Positions 1-10,839 of a stretch of DNA of 64,000 nucleotides are shown here, piece after piece (positions within the stretch are counted from its first letter, which is position 1; each line of letters starts with the position of its first letter). The translations under genes and the position numbers were made by a program. The stretch comes from Podocnemis expansa (taxonomy: Eukaryota > Chordata > Testudines > Podocnemididae), in contig ML681971.1 of assembly GCA_007922195.1 (NCBI GenBank), positions 3,484,700-3,548,699 of the forward strand, written 5' to 3'. The notes under the pieces are model-generated. The model did no database searches. It was given only the letters and a program-made list of their open reading frames with translations, and had not been told where the DNA came from.

Positions 1-3000
1 AAATTTCCCACCATCAGGAGCAGCATGGTCAGATCCCAGTAGAACCTAGACAGTGAGAGAGACAGACAGGAGATCAGTCAAAAGATGTGCCCAGAGCAAA
101 AGAAACCAGATCATCTCTTTTATACAAGTCTACGGTTGTTAGCTTCCCCATGTCATGCCTGCCAGCCAGAGATTTGTCTAGAGCACCCCAGAGACTACTC
201 TATTTATGTGAAGAGGGGGTGTTAGTTTGCTGGTGTAGTGGATACTGATGGGGGTGGCAGATGCAATGGGGTGTCCACTCCCAAATCCTGACCAGGGCTT
301 TGAAATAACCCAGAGGATCAAGACATTTACATGACTAGCCAGAACAACCACCCTTATACCAATTAAGAAATACTATTTTTTAAAAAAAACCCAACAACAA
401 CAAACAGAAGGGATACAAATCCTCCTGTTTCAGGTGCAAGCCAACCTTTGACCTTTGGGAGTCAGGCACTCTCACAACTACCTACTTCAGGGTTTCTCAC
501 ACCTGCCTCTGAAGCAGTTGGTACTGATCATCAGATGGCGCCTGCTTTCATCCAGTTCAGCACTCCTGAGAATGCAGCTTAGATTTCTCACTGTGTCTAC
601 TGTGCAGAGACTGTACTTTGGAGGGTTAGGCATAGCTCCATGGATGGCCATGCAGTGCAGAAATGATCAATAATGCTCATAGTTGCATGCCTGACGATAC
701 ATATTTCACTGTCAAAGTAACCAAGGGAGACATTTCACTGATATGCCCTCAAACCAGTCTCTGGATACTCTGGTCTTTTCTTTATTGGTCAATCAATATT
801 GTCTGAAGGGCTCCCAGAACAGCATTCATTTTATTTTTGGAAAGCACTGTGTGTCAGAGCATAATCCTCAATGTTATAAACCACCGACTGGCTTTTACCA
901 CGTATTAGTGTAAAGGATAAATGATCACATGATGCTGCTTCAGCAGCTAATCCAGAGCAAGATAGACAGAAAACCTCCCAAGTTCTCACACTTTGCTGAA
1001 GAGTCTCACATATTACCTAGCGGCCTCACCCCAATCCTCAACAGAGAGGCTTGACTAGTGAAGACATCAGTGTAATGTGGTCTCATGTCACCAAGACTGC
1101 ATCACTTCTACACAACACACTACAGGGCATTTACTACTACATTAAGAAGTATCATAAATAATTGAAATTAACATGCACTTGTCAAAGCAAATGAACAAAG
1201 TTCACAGGGTAAACTGACTATTGGCTTTGTTCACTTACTTGTACAGTCACAAGATACCATATTTATTATTATTCTTTACTTCCTGAGCACTTGGTCTGTT
1301 CTCTGCCATGCAGAGTACAAGAAAGACAAGGTCACTGTCCCAAAAGGCTTACAGTCCAAGAGATAAATTCCACTTCCATTTACACCAAGGACACACCTCA
1401 GTGGAGTTACTCCGGACTAGTGTAGCCACACACAGAATTTGGTCTGTGAAACACACAAAATACATGCTTCTTGGCAAATTGGCTACTTAGCCCAGAGGAG
1501 TTTGCTGCAAACACATCCAAACTTCTGGATGCTGAGAATGTAGATCAAGGTAAGAACTTTACATTTTAAGCCTGTGTTTTGGGCTAGATTCTCAGCTGGT
1601 ATAAAAGAGTGTACCTCTACCAAGATCAGTCAAGTGACCACGATTTGTGCCACCACCCTCTCATCTTTAGTTTGCTAAATGGTCAACAAAACAACAGCAA
1701 AAGGCTTCTATGTATAGATCAACAAATGCTGCACTCCAGTTATGCCAACAGTGAGGGCCTCTGAAAATCCCATCTGCTAGTTTTATCTTGCCTGTTGATG
1801 CATGGGCATTGTCCTCCCACACAGGCAGTGCAACTGCCTACCTAGCACACAGGCACAGTAGCTGATGTCAGAAGCTAAGCAACTTGATAAATCTGTGTGT
1901 CTAAGAGCCCCATCATGCCACATAGAGATACCTGCCAGTACTGTAGAGATCCAAGCTGTAGTCTTGTTTATTAAAGGCCTGAAAAGATTATGAAGGTTCC
2001 CTAGTCAAATCATTTAGATAGTCGCATAACAGCATGCAAGGCTGGAAGAAACTGGTGTATGCGTACCCAAGAGAAGTAACCTTTCAGCCATCTTGGAATA
2101 CAGAGGGAGATAGACTTGCACAGAAGGTGAGGATTACTCCTCCCCAAGTGCCCAAGGAAATGGATGAACACTAAAGCAGCTGTCAGCCTTACATAGTTAT
2201 ATAAAGGTGACAGTCATTTTCTGCAATGATCTTTTGAATTTTCTGCCTCTCTTTTTCAACATCAGTCAGGTTCAGAGGAGAATAAGAAATGGGGGCACTG
2301 GCTAACTAGTCAGAGCGTTGGTAGCAGGAAACTTTCTGCAAGGGTCTAGCAATATACGTCAACCCTGATTTGCAGAACTCCCTCATATTCCAGTTCACTG
2401 TAAATTAATCCAGATGGGAATGTGGCAGAGCTGTGTGTTAGTCCTGATTGCTGCACTCTCAGCTGCACCAGGCTTGGGACTGACCCTTCCCCCCCCCCAC
2501 CCCCGGCTCTTCCAACTCATGTCAGTCCTGACTTGATCAATGTCAGTGCCATTGACGTAAGAATGCTGGGCTTCAAGTTTTGCACACACACAGTCATTTT
2601 GAAATGTGGACAAGCAGTGATTAGGTCATAAAATTCATTTCCACATATTACATAAAGTTTCAGTACAGGCTTGCAGAAAAGAGTCAAAGCTAGTGCCACT
2701 GATTTCCCTTGTCCATGGCATTTAGAAGGCCTCACTTGTGGGATGCAGACAACGCATATCTATACCCAATGCACTGACTACTACCTTAAGGCTGTCCAAA
2801 ATGGTAGAGTAAATTTTCTTCTATGAAGAAGATAACTGAGGTTGAAAACCACTACAATTTTGGCCTAGACACTATTTTCACGTTGCCAAAAGAGGTGTCT
2901 GGTGGATTTTGCCAACCAGAATTCCTAGAAGTCATAAATGCAACCATAAGGAACCCACAGCCCATATGCATTTTATATGTAAAACGAATGCAACAAGCTT

Positions 3001-3200
3001 AGTGAAGGGTCATTAATTTAGTCTTGGTAGCTGCTCAGTGCCTGCAACACCCCAAGGTCTAACACCATCAGGCCATTTTTGACTTATAGTAAGAACCCTC
3101 CTTTTGTCCTTTCTAAGTTATTGCTGAGATGAATAAAAACACACATGGTGCATAGAAAGGCAAGCATCCATTAACAACTCTGCACTGCAGTTCTCTAACT
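1..3200. other. HCN4 intron 1, far part: no gene recognised
   Basis: AT-rich DNA with only short chance open frames and no protein resemblance that I recognise. There is a short C-run near 2490-2503. No transposon ends were identified. It is assigned to HCN4 intron 1 only because exon 2 was not found between here and exon 1. Confidence 0.5.
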
Positions 3201-3204
3201 CCCT

Positions 3205-3370
3205 CCCAGGATCCCAAAGCGCTTCCCAAACAGTACTGAATTTAGCCAAACAACACTCTTGAAAGGCAAGTAAGGATCCTCAGCTCAATTTTACAGATGA
3301 GCAACAAGAGATATGCTGATGTTAAGGGACAGTTTCTATGGGCACACAGCAAGCCTTTGGCACTGCAGAA
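3205..3370. repeat. MIR-like ancient SINE fragment
   Basis: The wording is typical of MIR/CORE-SINE tails: caaagcgcttcccaaac, then ctcagctcaattttacaga and tgagcaacaagagat, followed by a cacacagcaag-like segment. It is heavily diverged; family assignment is from memory of MIR wording and is tentative. Confidence 0.4.
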
Positions 3371-4250
3371 AACATGCAGCCTACTAGATCTCAAACTTTT
3401 AGTGGGCACCACAAGTTATAGAGAGGTTAGCTCATAAATGTTTCCCCTCCCATGACTGACTGACTTTGTGCTGTTTTTTTTCTTGTTTTGAGCTCTGCAA
3501 TCATGCTATCTGACCATCTAGTTCTCTCTTAATATTTGATTTTAATACAAAACTATCATCCTCCTTCCACACACTTAAAAATCACCCTGCAGCACACACC
3601 CTTAACTCTGACCCACTAACCTGCAATTTAGTTACAACATGCATTGAACATGCCTATGAAATGGGTGGGCATGTGCATTTCAATCCTATCTCTGCGTTTT
3701 TGAACAATAGTGGGTATTACATAAATGACCTGATTTTTTGAAAGTCATCAGGTAAATACCTGGTAAATGTTGGCTTCTCATTCTTGACCAAGGAGTGAAA
3801 TCAGCTTTCTGTTCAATTTCTAGCATACACTATGTGGACATGCCAAGACTGTAATTTTACAATAACCGTTCTTAAATGAAATATTCTAGTGTTGAAAGGT
3901 CAAAGTTCAGGGTACATGTCACAGTGGGCTATTTGGTTTTTAGGTGTGAGCAATGAGATAGGCAGTGATATAGAACTGAAAATGAGCGTGTCAGAGGGAG
4001 TATTAGTGTGTTGGTCTGGACTGGGCTAATGTTTGAGGACTGGTATTGTACTGGGCATGAATGTGGCATTAACTTACCTTCTGGATTTTTACATGTTTGC
4101 AGTTCCACAGAGATAATATACTTGAATAACAACAAGGGGGAAGGATGTAAGCCAGAACAGGTTAAAAAAAATGAAAACAAAAACCAGAAATATTTTGATT
4201 AATTAGATGTATTCGGAGTGGCAAGGCATGAAAAAATTCACCCTAAAGTT
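3371..4250. other. Intronic DNA with no recognised feature
   Basis: AT-rich sequence with chance frames only. Nothing specific was seen before the CR1 that starts near 4253. Confidence 0.5.
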
Positions 4251-4252
4251 GT

Positions 4253-4767
4253 GTAAGGAATTAACTGAAGCAATCTCAGATTATCTACAGGTGAGAACCC
4301 AGAGGTTCAAAAAAGGGCAAATATAGTGCCTGTTTTTAATGGGGAAGGTGGGGGAGAAGGACCTGAGGAATTACAGATCAGTCAACCTAACTTCAATTCA
4401 TGGAAAAGTACTGGAACAAATGATCAAACAATCTATTTGTAATCATCTAGAGGATAACCAGGTGATAAGCAATACCAAACACAGGTTTGCTGAAAACAAG
4501 TCATGCCAAACCAACCTAATTTCCTACTTGGACGGTTATGCTGTGCTAGTGGATGGGGGAGCAGTAAACATGATACACCTTAATTTCAGGAAGGCTTTTG
4601 ACACAGTCTCACATAACATTCTCATATGCCAACTAGGGAAATGTGGTGATGAAATTACTATAAGATGGGTGCACAACTGGCTGAAAAACCTTGCTTGCAG
4701 AGTAGTCAATCAATCACGGGCAGACTGGGAGGATGTCTCAGGGGGAGTGGTGGGGGGGCTCAGCTCA
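4253..4767 (+). mobile_element. CR1 LINE fragment, reverse transcriptase region (first piece)
   Basis: A plus-strand frame (ATG at 4339) encodes CR1-type reverse transcriptase words: DLRNYRSVNLTSIHGKVLEQ, SCQTNLISYLD, NFRKAFDTVSHNIL and IRWVHNWL. FRKAFDTVSHNIL is the conserved CR1 RT block, usually with YLDFSKAF. Diverged residues and a shifted end show it is a dead copy. It continues after inserted elements at 5014-5062 and again from about 6000. Confidence 0.85.
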
Positions 4768-5010
4768 GACTACTTCTACACTGCAGTGAAAACCTACAGC
4801 TGGTCTGTCCCAGCTGATTCAGGCTCATGAGGCTTGGTACAGACACTTAGCCGAGGTTGAAGACAGGGCGCTAGTACCCTGCAGTGGGAGGTCCCACAGC
4901 TTGGGCAGCAGCCAAAGCCCAAACATCCACATAGTAGCTAAACAGCCTCATAGCCTGGGCCCAAATCAGCTAGCACTGGCCAGCTGCAGGGCTGCAGTGT
5001 AGACACACCC
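4768..5010. mobile_element. Harbinger-like MITE inserted in CR1
   Basis: The right end is gcagtgtagacacaccc and the left end gactacttctacactgc; as inverted repeats they match over the inner 10 bases. It is flanked by TCA at 4765-4767 and 5011-5013, a 3-bp duplication. CR1 text resumes directly after it (ggtctgtcctgagtc), which supports the boundaries. Confidence 0.65.
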
Positions 5011-5013
5011 TCA

Positions 5014-5062
5014 GGTCTGTCCTGAGTCTAGTACTATTCAATGTTTTCAATGACAACTTGGG
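5014..5062 (+). mobile_element. CR1 LINE fragment (second piece)
   Basis: Short continuation of the CR1 reverse transcriptase: the bases read as the conserved G-S-V-L-S-L-V-L-F-N stretch followed by a diverged N-D-N-L. It is cut again by sequence that is not CR1. Confidence 0.65.
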
Positions 5063-5772
5063 GTGGGCATCCACAAAGGTGTGTAGGTACCCAAATCCCA
5101 GATTCAGGTACCTAGGGTCAGGGGCTAGGTGTCTAAGTCCTGGTTTTAGCTCCACTGTCACAAAAAAACTCTTGCAAACTCTGTAAGTGCCTAAGCTCAC
5201 TCAGCACCTGAGCTTGTCAGAGTAAATGTTCCCTAAGTGCCCATGTTCCTGCCTCTGGCCATGCATGCAACTGCCTCCACCCAGCTGTCTGGATGCCTCT
5301 CTTCTGCCTGAGCCCCAGGGCGATCCACAAGACAGGAATTCGCCCCCTAAATTCTGTGTGGGGCCCAATCTGATACATGTGCTCAGAGGGCACCTAGCAG
5401 AGTGGGTCCCATCCCATTTAGAGTCTGGCCAGTGGAGGGGGCAATGCCAAGAGTATATCTTTTTGCTCAGTGGTTAGAACACTAACCTGGGCTGTGGGAG
5501 ATCCAAGTACAGTTATCCTTTGTGTGACAAAGGGAGAGAAAGGTGCCTCCCTGCAGACTGGCCTTTGGTGCCAATCTCCACTAGAGAGGGGTGGGGCTTA
5601 GCACACATGGGTCTTGTCAGCATCTCCCATTGGCCAGCTGACAGGTTTTTGTGAATAACATTCCAAGGTGCTGATCACTCCCTATTCAAAGGACAGGGAG
5701 CCTAAGCACTTGCTTCAGCCTTGCAGATCTCAGTGCTGGTCCTGAGATTTTCAAGGCACCTAAAACTTAGAT
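5063..5772. repeat. Unclassified repeat-like insertion within CR1, including a tRNA-like SINE head
   Basis: Not CR1. It holds many words such as ggtacctagggtc, gtgcctaagctcac and gcacctaaaacttag. At 5465-5482 is gctcagtggttagaacac, like a tRNA A box, followed about 20 bp later by a weak B-box-like agatccaagtacag. This suggests a tRNA-derived or MIR-type SINE inside or beside another old repeat. Boundaries are uncertain. Confidence 0.4.
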
Positions 5773-5941
5773 CAGGGGGCTCAAACTCACAGCCCGCTTA
5801 CAGGCCCTAACTGCCCACAACAAAACTATCATTATCAATATTTGCAATACCAGTGTATGAAAAGGTTTCAGTGGTGCAGCCCTCAGGCTAATGTACTACT
5901 CCTCGTGCGGCCCTCATGGTGATTTGAGTCTGAGACCCCTG
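5773..5941. mobile_element. Short non-autonomous hAT element
   Basis: Left end cagggggctcaaactcac and right end gagtctgagacccctg are inverted repeats. Flanking 8-mers are acttagat (5765-5772) and agttagat (5942-5949), 7 of 8 identical, as expected for an old hAT insertion. Length 169 bp, non-coding. Confidence 0.8.
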
Positions 5942-6005
5942 AGTTAGATGCTGCAATGCTCCATGTTGTGGTGCCAAAAATCTCTTTGCGGGCCCTTCCT
6001 TAGGT

Positions 6006-6886
6006 AATGGAGAAGACAGCATCTTTATACAATACTTGATGGCACCAAGCTGGGCAGGGCTACAAATACTTTAGAGGAGAGGATTAGAATTTAAAAAGAT
6101 CATGAGAAATTGAAGAATTGGCTTGAATTCAACAAGGTGAAATTTAGTACAGACAAATGGAAAGTACTGCACTTAGAAATGAAAAATCAAAATGCACAAC
6201 TAGAAAAAGGGGAATAACTGGCAAGGCAATAGTACTGCTGAAAAAGATCTGGGGCTTTTAGTGGATCACAGATTGAACATGCTCCAATGTGATGCTATTA
6301 CAAACAAGGCAAATATCATGCTGGGACACAATATCATGACTGTCTAATGCAAGACATGGGAGACAATTGTCCTGCTCTACTCATCGCTGATGAGACTGAA
6401 TCTGGAGTAACATGTCCAGTTCTGGCTGCCAGACTTTAAGAAAGAAGTGGAGAGTGTCCAGGGGAGAACAACAAAAAGATCAAAGATTTAGGAAACCTGA
6501 CCTTTGAGGAAAGGTTAAAAACACTGGGCACATTTATACTGTGAAAATGAGAGTGAGTAGGGACCCAACAACAGTCTTCCAATATGTCAAAGATGAGAAG
6601 GATCAGGTGCTCTTCATGTCCACTGATAGCAGGACAAAAAAATAAATCAGCTTAATCTGCAACAAGGGAGACTTAGATTAAATAAGAGGAAAATCTTCCT
6701 TCTGTAAGAATAGTAAAGCTCTGGAAGAGGCTTCTAAGGGAGGTTGTAGAAGCCCCATCTCTGGAGACTTTTAGACAAACACCTGCCAGGGATGGTCTAG
6801 GTTTACTTGGCCTGCTTCATCATGGCGGCTGGACTGGATGACCTCTCCAGGACCCTCTTAGCTCTACATTTCTATGGTTCTAATGC
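6006..6886 (+). mobile_element. CR1 LINE fragment, 3' part (third piece)
   Basis: Continues the CR1 from 4253. It has a ggcaccaagctgggcaggg stretch (ADDTKLG region), the LEKW-like helix, a degraded SYDPLE(Y)HVQFW-like region near 6390-6425, and the 3' end ggactggatgacctctccag followed by tctatggttct near 6873. Many stops; no coding capacity. Confidence 0.85.
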
Positions 6887-8200
6887 TTACTCTAAATTAA
6901 CAAAGATTTTGGAGATTTTCAACCATCACTGCAGCACAGACAGCTCTGGATTGAACTAAGTCATTTTCTGCCAGTGCACAGAGAGAAAACAAAACCAAAC
7001 CTGAAGATTACCAGGCGTGGAATTTAGCTCAGATCCCATGGCTGTTCTTTCAACTCTTACAAAAAGTGTCATGGTAAATTTAATGATCACATCCCATCAA
7101 AACCAGCCAGCATCTTCGAGCAGCCTGGGACACTGGCTCAAAGCCAACTCAGAAAGAATTCGCTTTTGTAGATGGTCACTCTTTACATGGGACTGTTTGC
7201 TAAATTTCTGCCCTTAAGCAGTTTTTACACTCACTAGCAACTTTCCTGACAAGAGAGAGATCACAGTGTAGTTCTCCAGACTGCTAGAAATAGAAATCAT
7301 CTTTTGTAACATGCATTAGCAGATGTCAGTATGGCTGGAGTGGTGATGGTAGCTTTGTGGGAGCGGGGGCAGGAGGAAAGGTTTATTTAAGAAAACAGCT
7401 ACTCATTGGAGAGAATGAGGAGTGAGAGACAAGGAAAGAGGGGTAGACATCTTCCTCTATTTTGAAGCATAATTTTTTCCAACAAGGAGTTGATGTATTT
7501 CTGCTCAATAGCTATAACTTTCCATTATTCACTGAGATAATAGAAGGGATGTGGTGATTCACTGCTACTAGATACATTAAAGGACACTTAGGCAAATACG
7601 CAGTATTGGAATTCACCAGCTACACAAATTCATTTACCCATAGTGATCTATTCAAATGTGTTAGGCACTTGAAAAACCTCTCAGAAATGAACACCCACAA
7701 AGAGAATTCTTGTGTTAAATGACTAAAAAACAACCACCCTGAATGCTACATAATGGAAAATGATTAGGGGATGTGTTAAAAGAATGAGATAAATTGCTTT
7801 AATTAACTCCATACTAATCTATGCAAATAATATGTATACTCCGCCATCCTTAAATAACCATCCAAGAGTGCTGATAATGAGCTCTGCATCACGCGACAGC
7901 ACACTGCTTCCTAGAACAGTTCACTAGACTAATACCTGGATATACCAGTCAGTACTGGCTGCTTTCCACCAGCTGTCTGCTCCAACTCATATAAAACTCA
8001 GATGGCACCAACCTGAAGCTCCACTGCAAGTGGATGGAACATAAGCCACGGTGCTGCAGCAGGCCTGCAGTAGGTCCAGGTCCCCAAAGGTATTTAGGCT
8101 CCTAACTTCCACTGAAATCAATAAGAATATAAGAATGGCCATACTGGGTCAGACCGACAGTGGTCCTTTTACCTTACTATTCCATCTCTGACAGCGGCTG
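6887..8200. other. Intronic DNA with no recognised feature
   Basis: AT-rich with chance frames only. No transposon ends or conserved protein words were seen. Confidence 0.5.
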
Positions 8201-8201
8201 G

Positions 8202-8395
8202 CAGGGCTGGATTAAGGGCCTTGTGGCCCCAGTCTGTCCACCATCGCGGGCCCTCCCACCCAGGGGCCCCAGCCTCCCACCACCACAGGCCACTCCTGGG
8301 TGCCCTGGGACCAGCAGCTGCTCTCCGCAACACTCTCGCCCTAGCTCCAGGACAGCTGGTCTGCCCATGGGCAGGGCAATGCTGGCTGGCATGTA
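8202..8395. mobile_element. Possible hAT fragment
   Basis: It begins with cagggctggattaagggcc, like hAT ends seen elsewhere in the window (cagggccatccctagg, cagggccagcgctggg), and is followed by a GC-rich interior unlike its surroundings. No matching right end or duplication was found. Confidence 0.4.
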
Positions 8396-9027
8396 GTGCA
8401 TGTGTTTAAGTTTACTATCACTAATAACAGGAGTACTCCAAGTAGGAAACTTATGTATGTACTTAAATGGTGCTAAGGCCAGAGTCATACATAGCTCAAG
8501 CAATCATTACTCAAGCAATCATTACATAGGTAAATGGTCACTAAGGCAGGGAGGGGAACCAAACAATAAAGTATTCACTACTGGTATTGACCTATGTCTC
8601 AGTGGTTAAAAGCTAATACACCACATCTGATTCACTACAATTAGTGCCCCACCCTTGACAAAATTCTGATGTGATTCACTCAACAATTTCAGAGAAGAGG
8701 GCAGCATACTCCAGCTGTATTTAGCCTTCAGTTGTATTATCTTCATTAAATTAAATTATCACTCAACTAAACTCTTCTGAATAGTCCAGGATTACATATG
8801 ATTTTCAAAGCAGATCAATATGCCTATATTATTATTTCATCTGTAAAGTGTAAGACATAGTATGCCATATAGGGAAGAAAAAAATTGAAAAAAAGATAGT
8901 GTGGTAGTCTGAACTAGTGTTAGTAACCCAGATTTTGGTAACACAGTAGCTTGCTATTGCTCCTCCTTCAGCAATTTTTTTACCCAACTGTATACAATTA
9001 ATAAATAACAATCAACACTAGCATTTT

Positions 9028-9205
9028 TTAAAGTGCTTGCAAACATTTGTTAATTCCCAGCAGTGCTAGGCAAGAAGACCTTTTTAATCCCTACTTTACA
9101 AATGGACAAGTCAACACAGAAAAGTTAAATGATCTGACCAAACCCACATAGCAAGACAGTGCCTGCCCTGAGGCTAAAACCCATGATATTTTGACTTAGT
9201 TCTAT
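9028..9205. repeat. MIR-like ancient SINE fragment
   Basis: Contains aagtgcttgcaaacattt, ctactttacaaatggacaag and ccacatagcaagacagtgc, the order seen in MIR-type SINEs (element near the 3' end, then the minimal-value and 'cacagctag' segments). Diverged. Confidence 0.45.
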
Positions 9206-10149
9206 GCTTAATTCCCAATTATATACTAAAATTGTAGCATTTTATTGCAACAGTATAAACATAATCACATATATAAATATGCATCCAGTGATATTTTTAT
9301 TCCATTATACTGCTTAATAGTTTACAAATATGTTCAGTGCATTGATGCATTTACCCTATTATGACACAGTACATTATGATTTATGCCCTTTAACTTACAC
9401 AAGATAATACATTAAATCAATAAGAATTAGTTTAAATTAGTAGTGCTTTGATTATGTGTACAATACACACACACTCTTATCAGGTTGTTTAAAGAGATGA
9501 AGAGCTTTGCATGGCACAACTAACAAGAAAATGTTTATAGGGAAATTCAAAAGAACCAAGAACTACACAAACTGGCCTTCTGTCAAAGGTAATCTCCAGG
9601 CAGAGAATGTGTTGATGTAAGGTATGCAATAGTATAATGCTCTAAATAAATCAGAGCTTTGTAAGTTCTTAGTATAACCTCTGATTTCAGCATAAACTTC
9701 TTTGGTCAAACTGCATGTTTAGGATGGATGCAGTGAAGTACTATTTCACTTGTGAGAAACCCATTTCAGCACCATGGACAGATCTCAGCAATGCTCTATG
9801 AGCAGTTGGTGCAATAACCCTCTGGAGATTAACAAACGGCATGCCTATTAAAACAAACAGACTTTTAATTGCTATGATTAAGAAAGTCTTGAACCTTGCA
9901 CTTTCCATTGGCTCAAATAAAGGAGTGCAGGATGCAATAAAATGAACCCTTTACAACAAGCCCCCCTTCCATCAAATAGTAACAAAGAAAATTAAAAGAC
10001 CCTCAGCTTTGGATGTGCTCTGACTTCTGCAGGAAGAGAGACCACTCCATAATCTTGGGCCCTTGAGAGAGACAGCAGTAGTTCCTGGACATGAGGACAG
10101 ACAGCAGCTTCAGCCTCACTCACTGCAACTGCTGGGATGAACCATAAGA

Positions 10150-10839
10150 CAAAAGACTATCCTGCACTTGGGACGGAAAAACCCGATGCACTGCTACAGG
10201 CTTGGGAGCGATCAGCTAAGTAGCAGCACTGTAGAAAAAGACTTGGGGGTCCAGGTGGATGGGAAGCTGGATATGAGTCAGCAGTGTGCTCTTGCTGTCA
10301 AAAAGGCCAATGGCACACTGGGCTGCATCAGAAGAAGTGTTGCCAGCAGATCGAAGGATGTGATCATTCCCCTCTATTCAGCACTGGTGAGGCCGCAACT
10401 GGAATACTGTGTCCAGTTTTGCACTCCCCACTACAAAAAGGACATGGACAAATTAGAAAGAGTCCAGTGGACAGCAAGAAAAATGATCAAGAGGCTGGAG
10501 CACAAGACCTATGAATAAAGACTGCAGCAAATAGGCTTATTTAGTTTGCAGAAGAGAAGACTGAGGGGGGATTTGATAGCAACCTTCAGCTACCCGAAGG
10601 GATGCTCCAAGGAGGATGGAGCTCGGCTGTTCTCAGGAGTAACAGAGGATAGAACAAGGAGCAATGGGAATGGGCTACCTAGGGAGGTGGAGGAATCTCC
10701 GTCTTTGGAGATGTTTAAGGCCCAGCTGGATAAAACTCTGTGATAATTTAGTGGGAGTGGCCCTGCTTTTTTTGGCAGGGGGTTGCACTAGATGACCTCA
10801 TGAGGTCCCTTCCAACCCTATGGTTCTATGATTCTATGA
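10150..10839 (+). mobile_element. CR1 LINE, 3' end with intact tail
   Basis: The plus-strand frame reads EKDLGVQVDGKLDMSQQCAL, SVASRSKDVIIPLYSALVRP and LEYCVQF, all CR1 ORF2 C-terminal words. A stop follows the LEHKTYE segment. A second frame reads [15 protein letters not shown]. The 3' tail gttctatgattctatg at 10822-10837 is the CR1-type octamer end. It is a 5'-truncated, non-coding copy, about 700 bp. Confidence 0.92.

Noticed and set aside
5460..5520. Possible tRNA gene
   Set aside because: Only an A-box-like and a weak B-box-like word are present, with no cloverleaf; better read as a SINE head.
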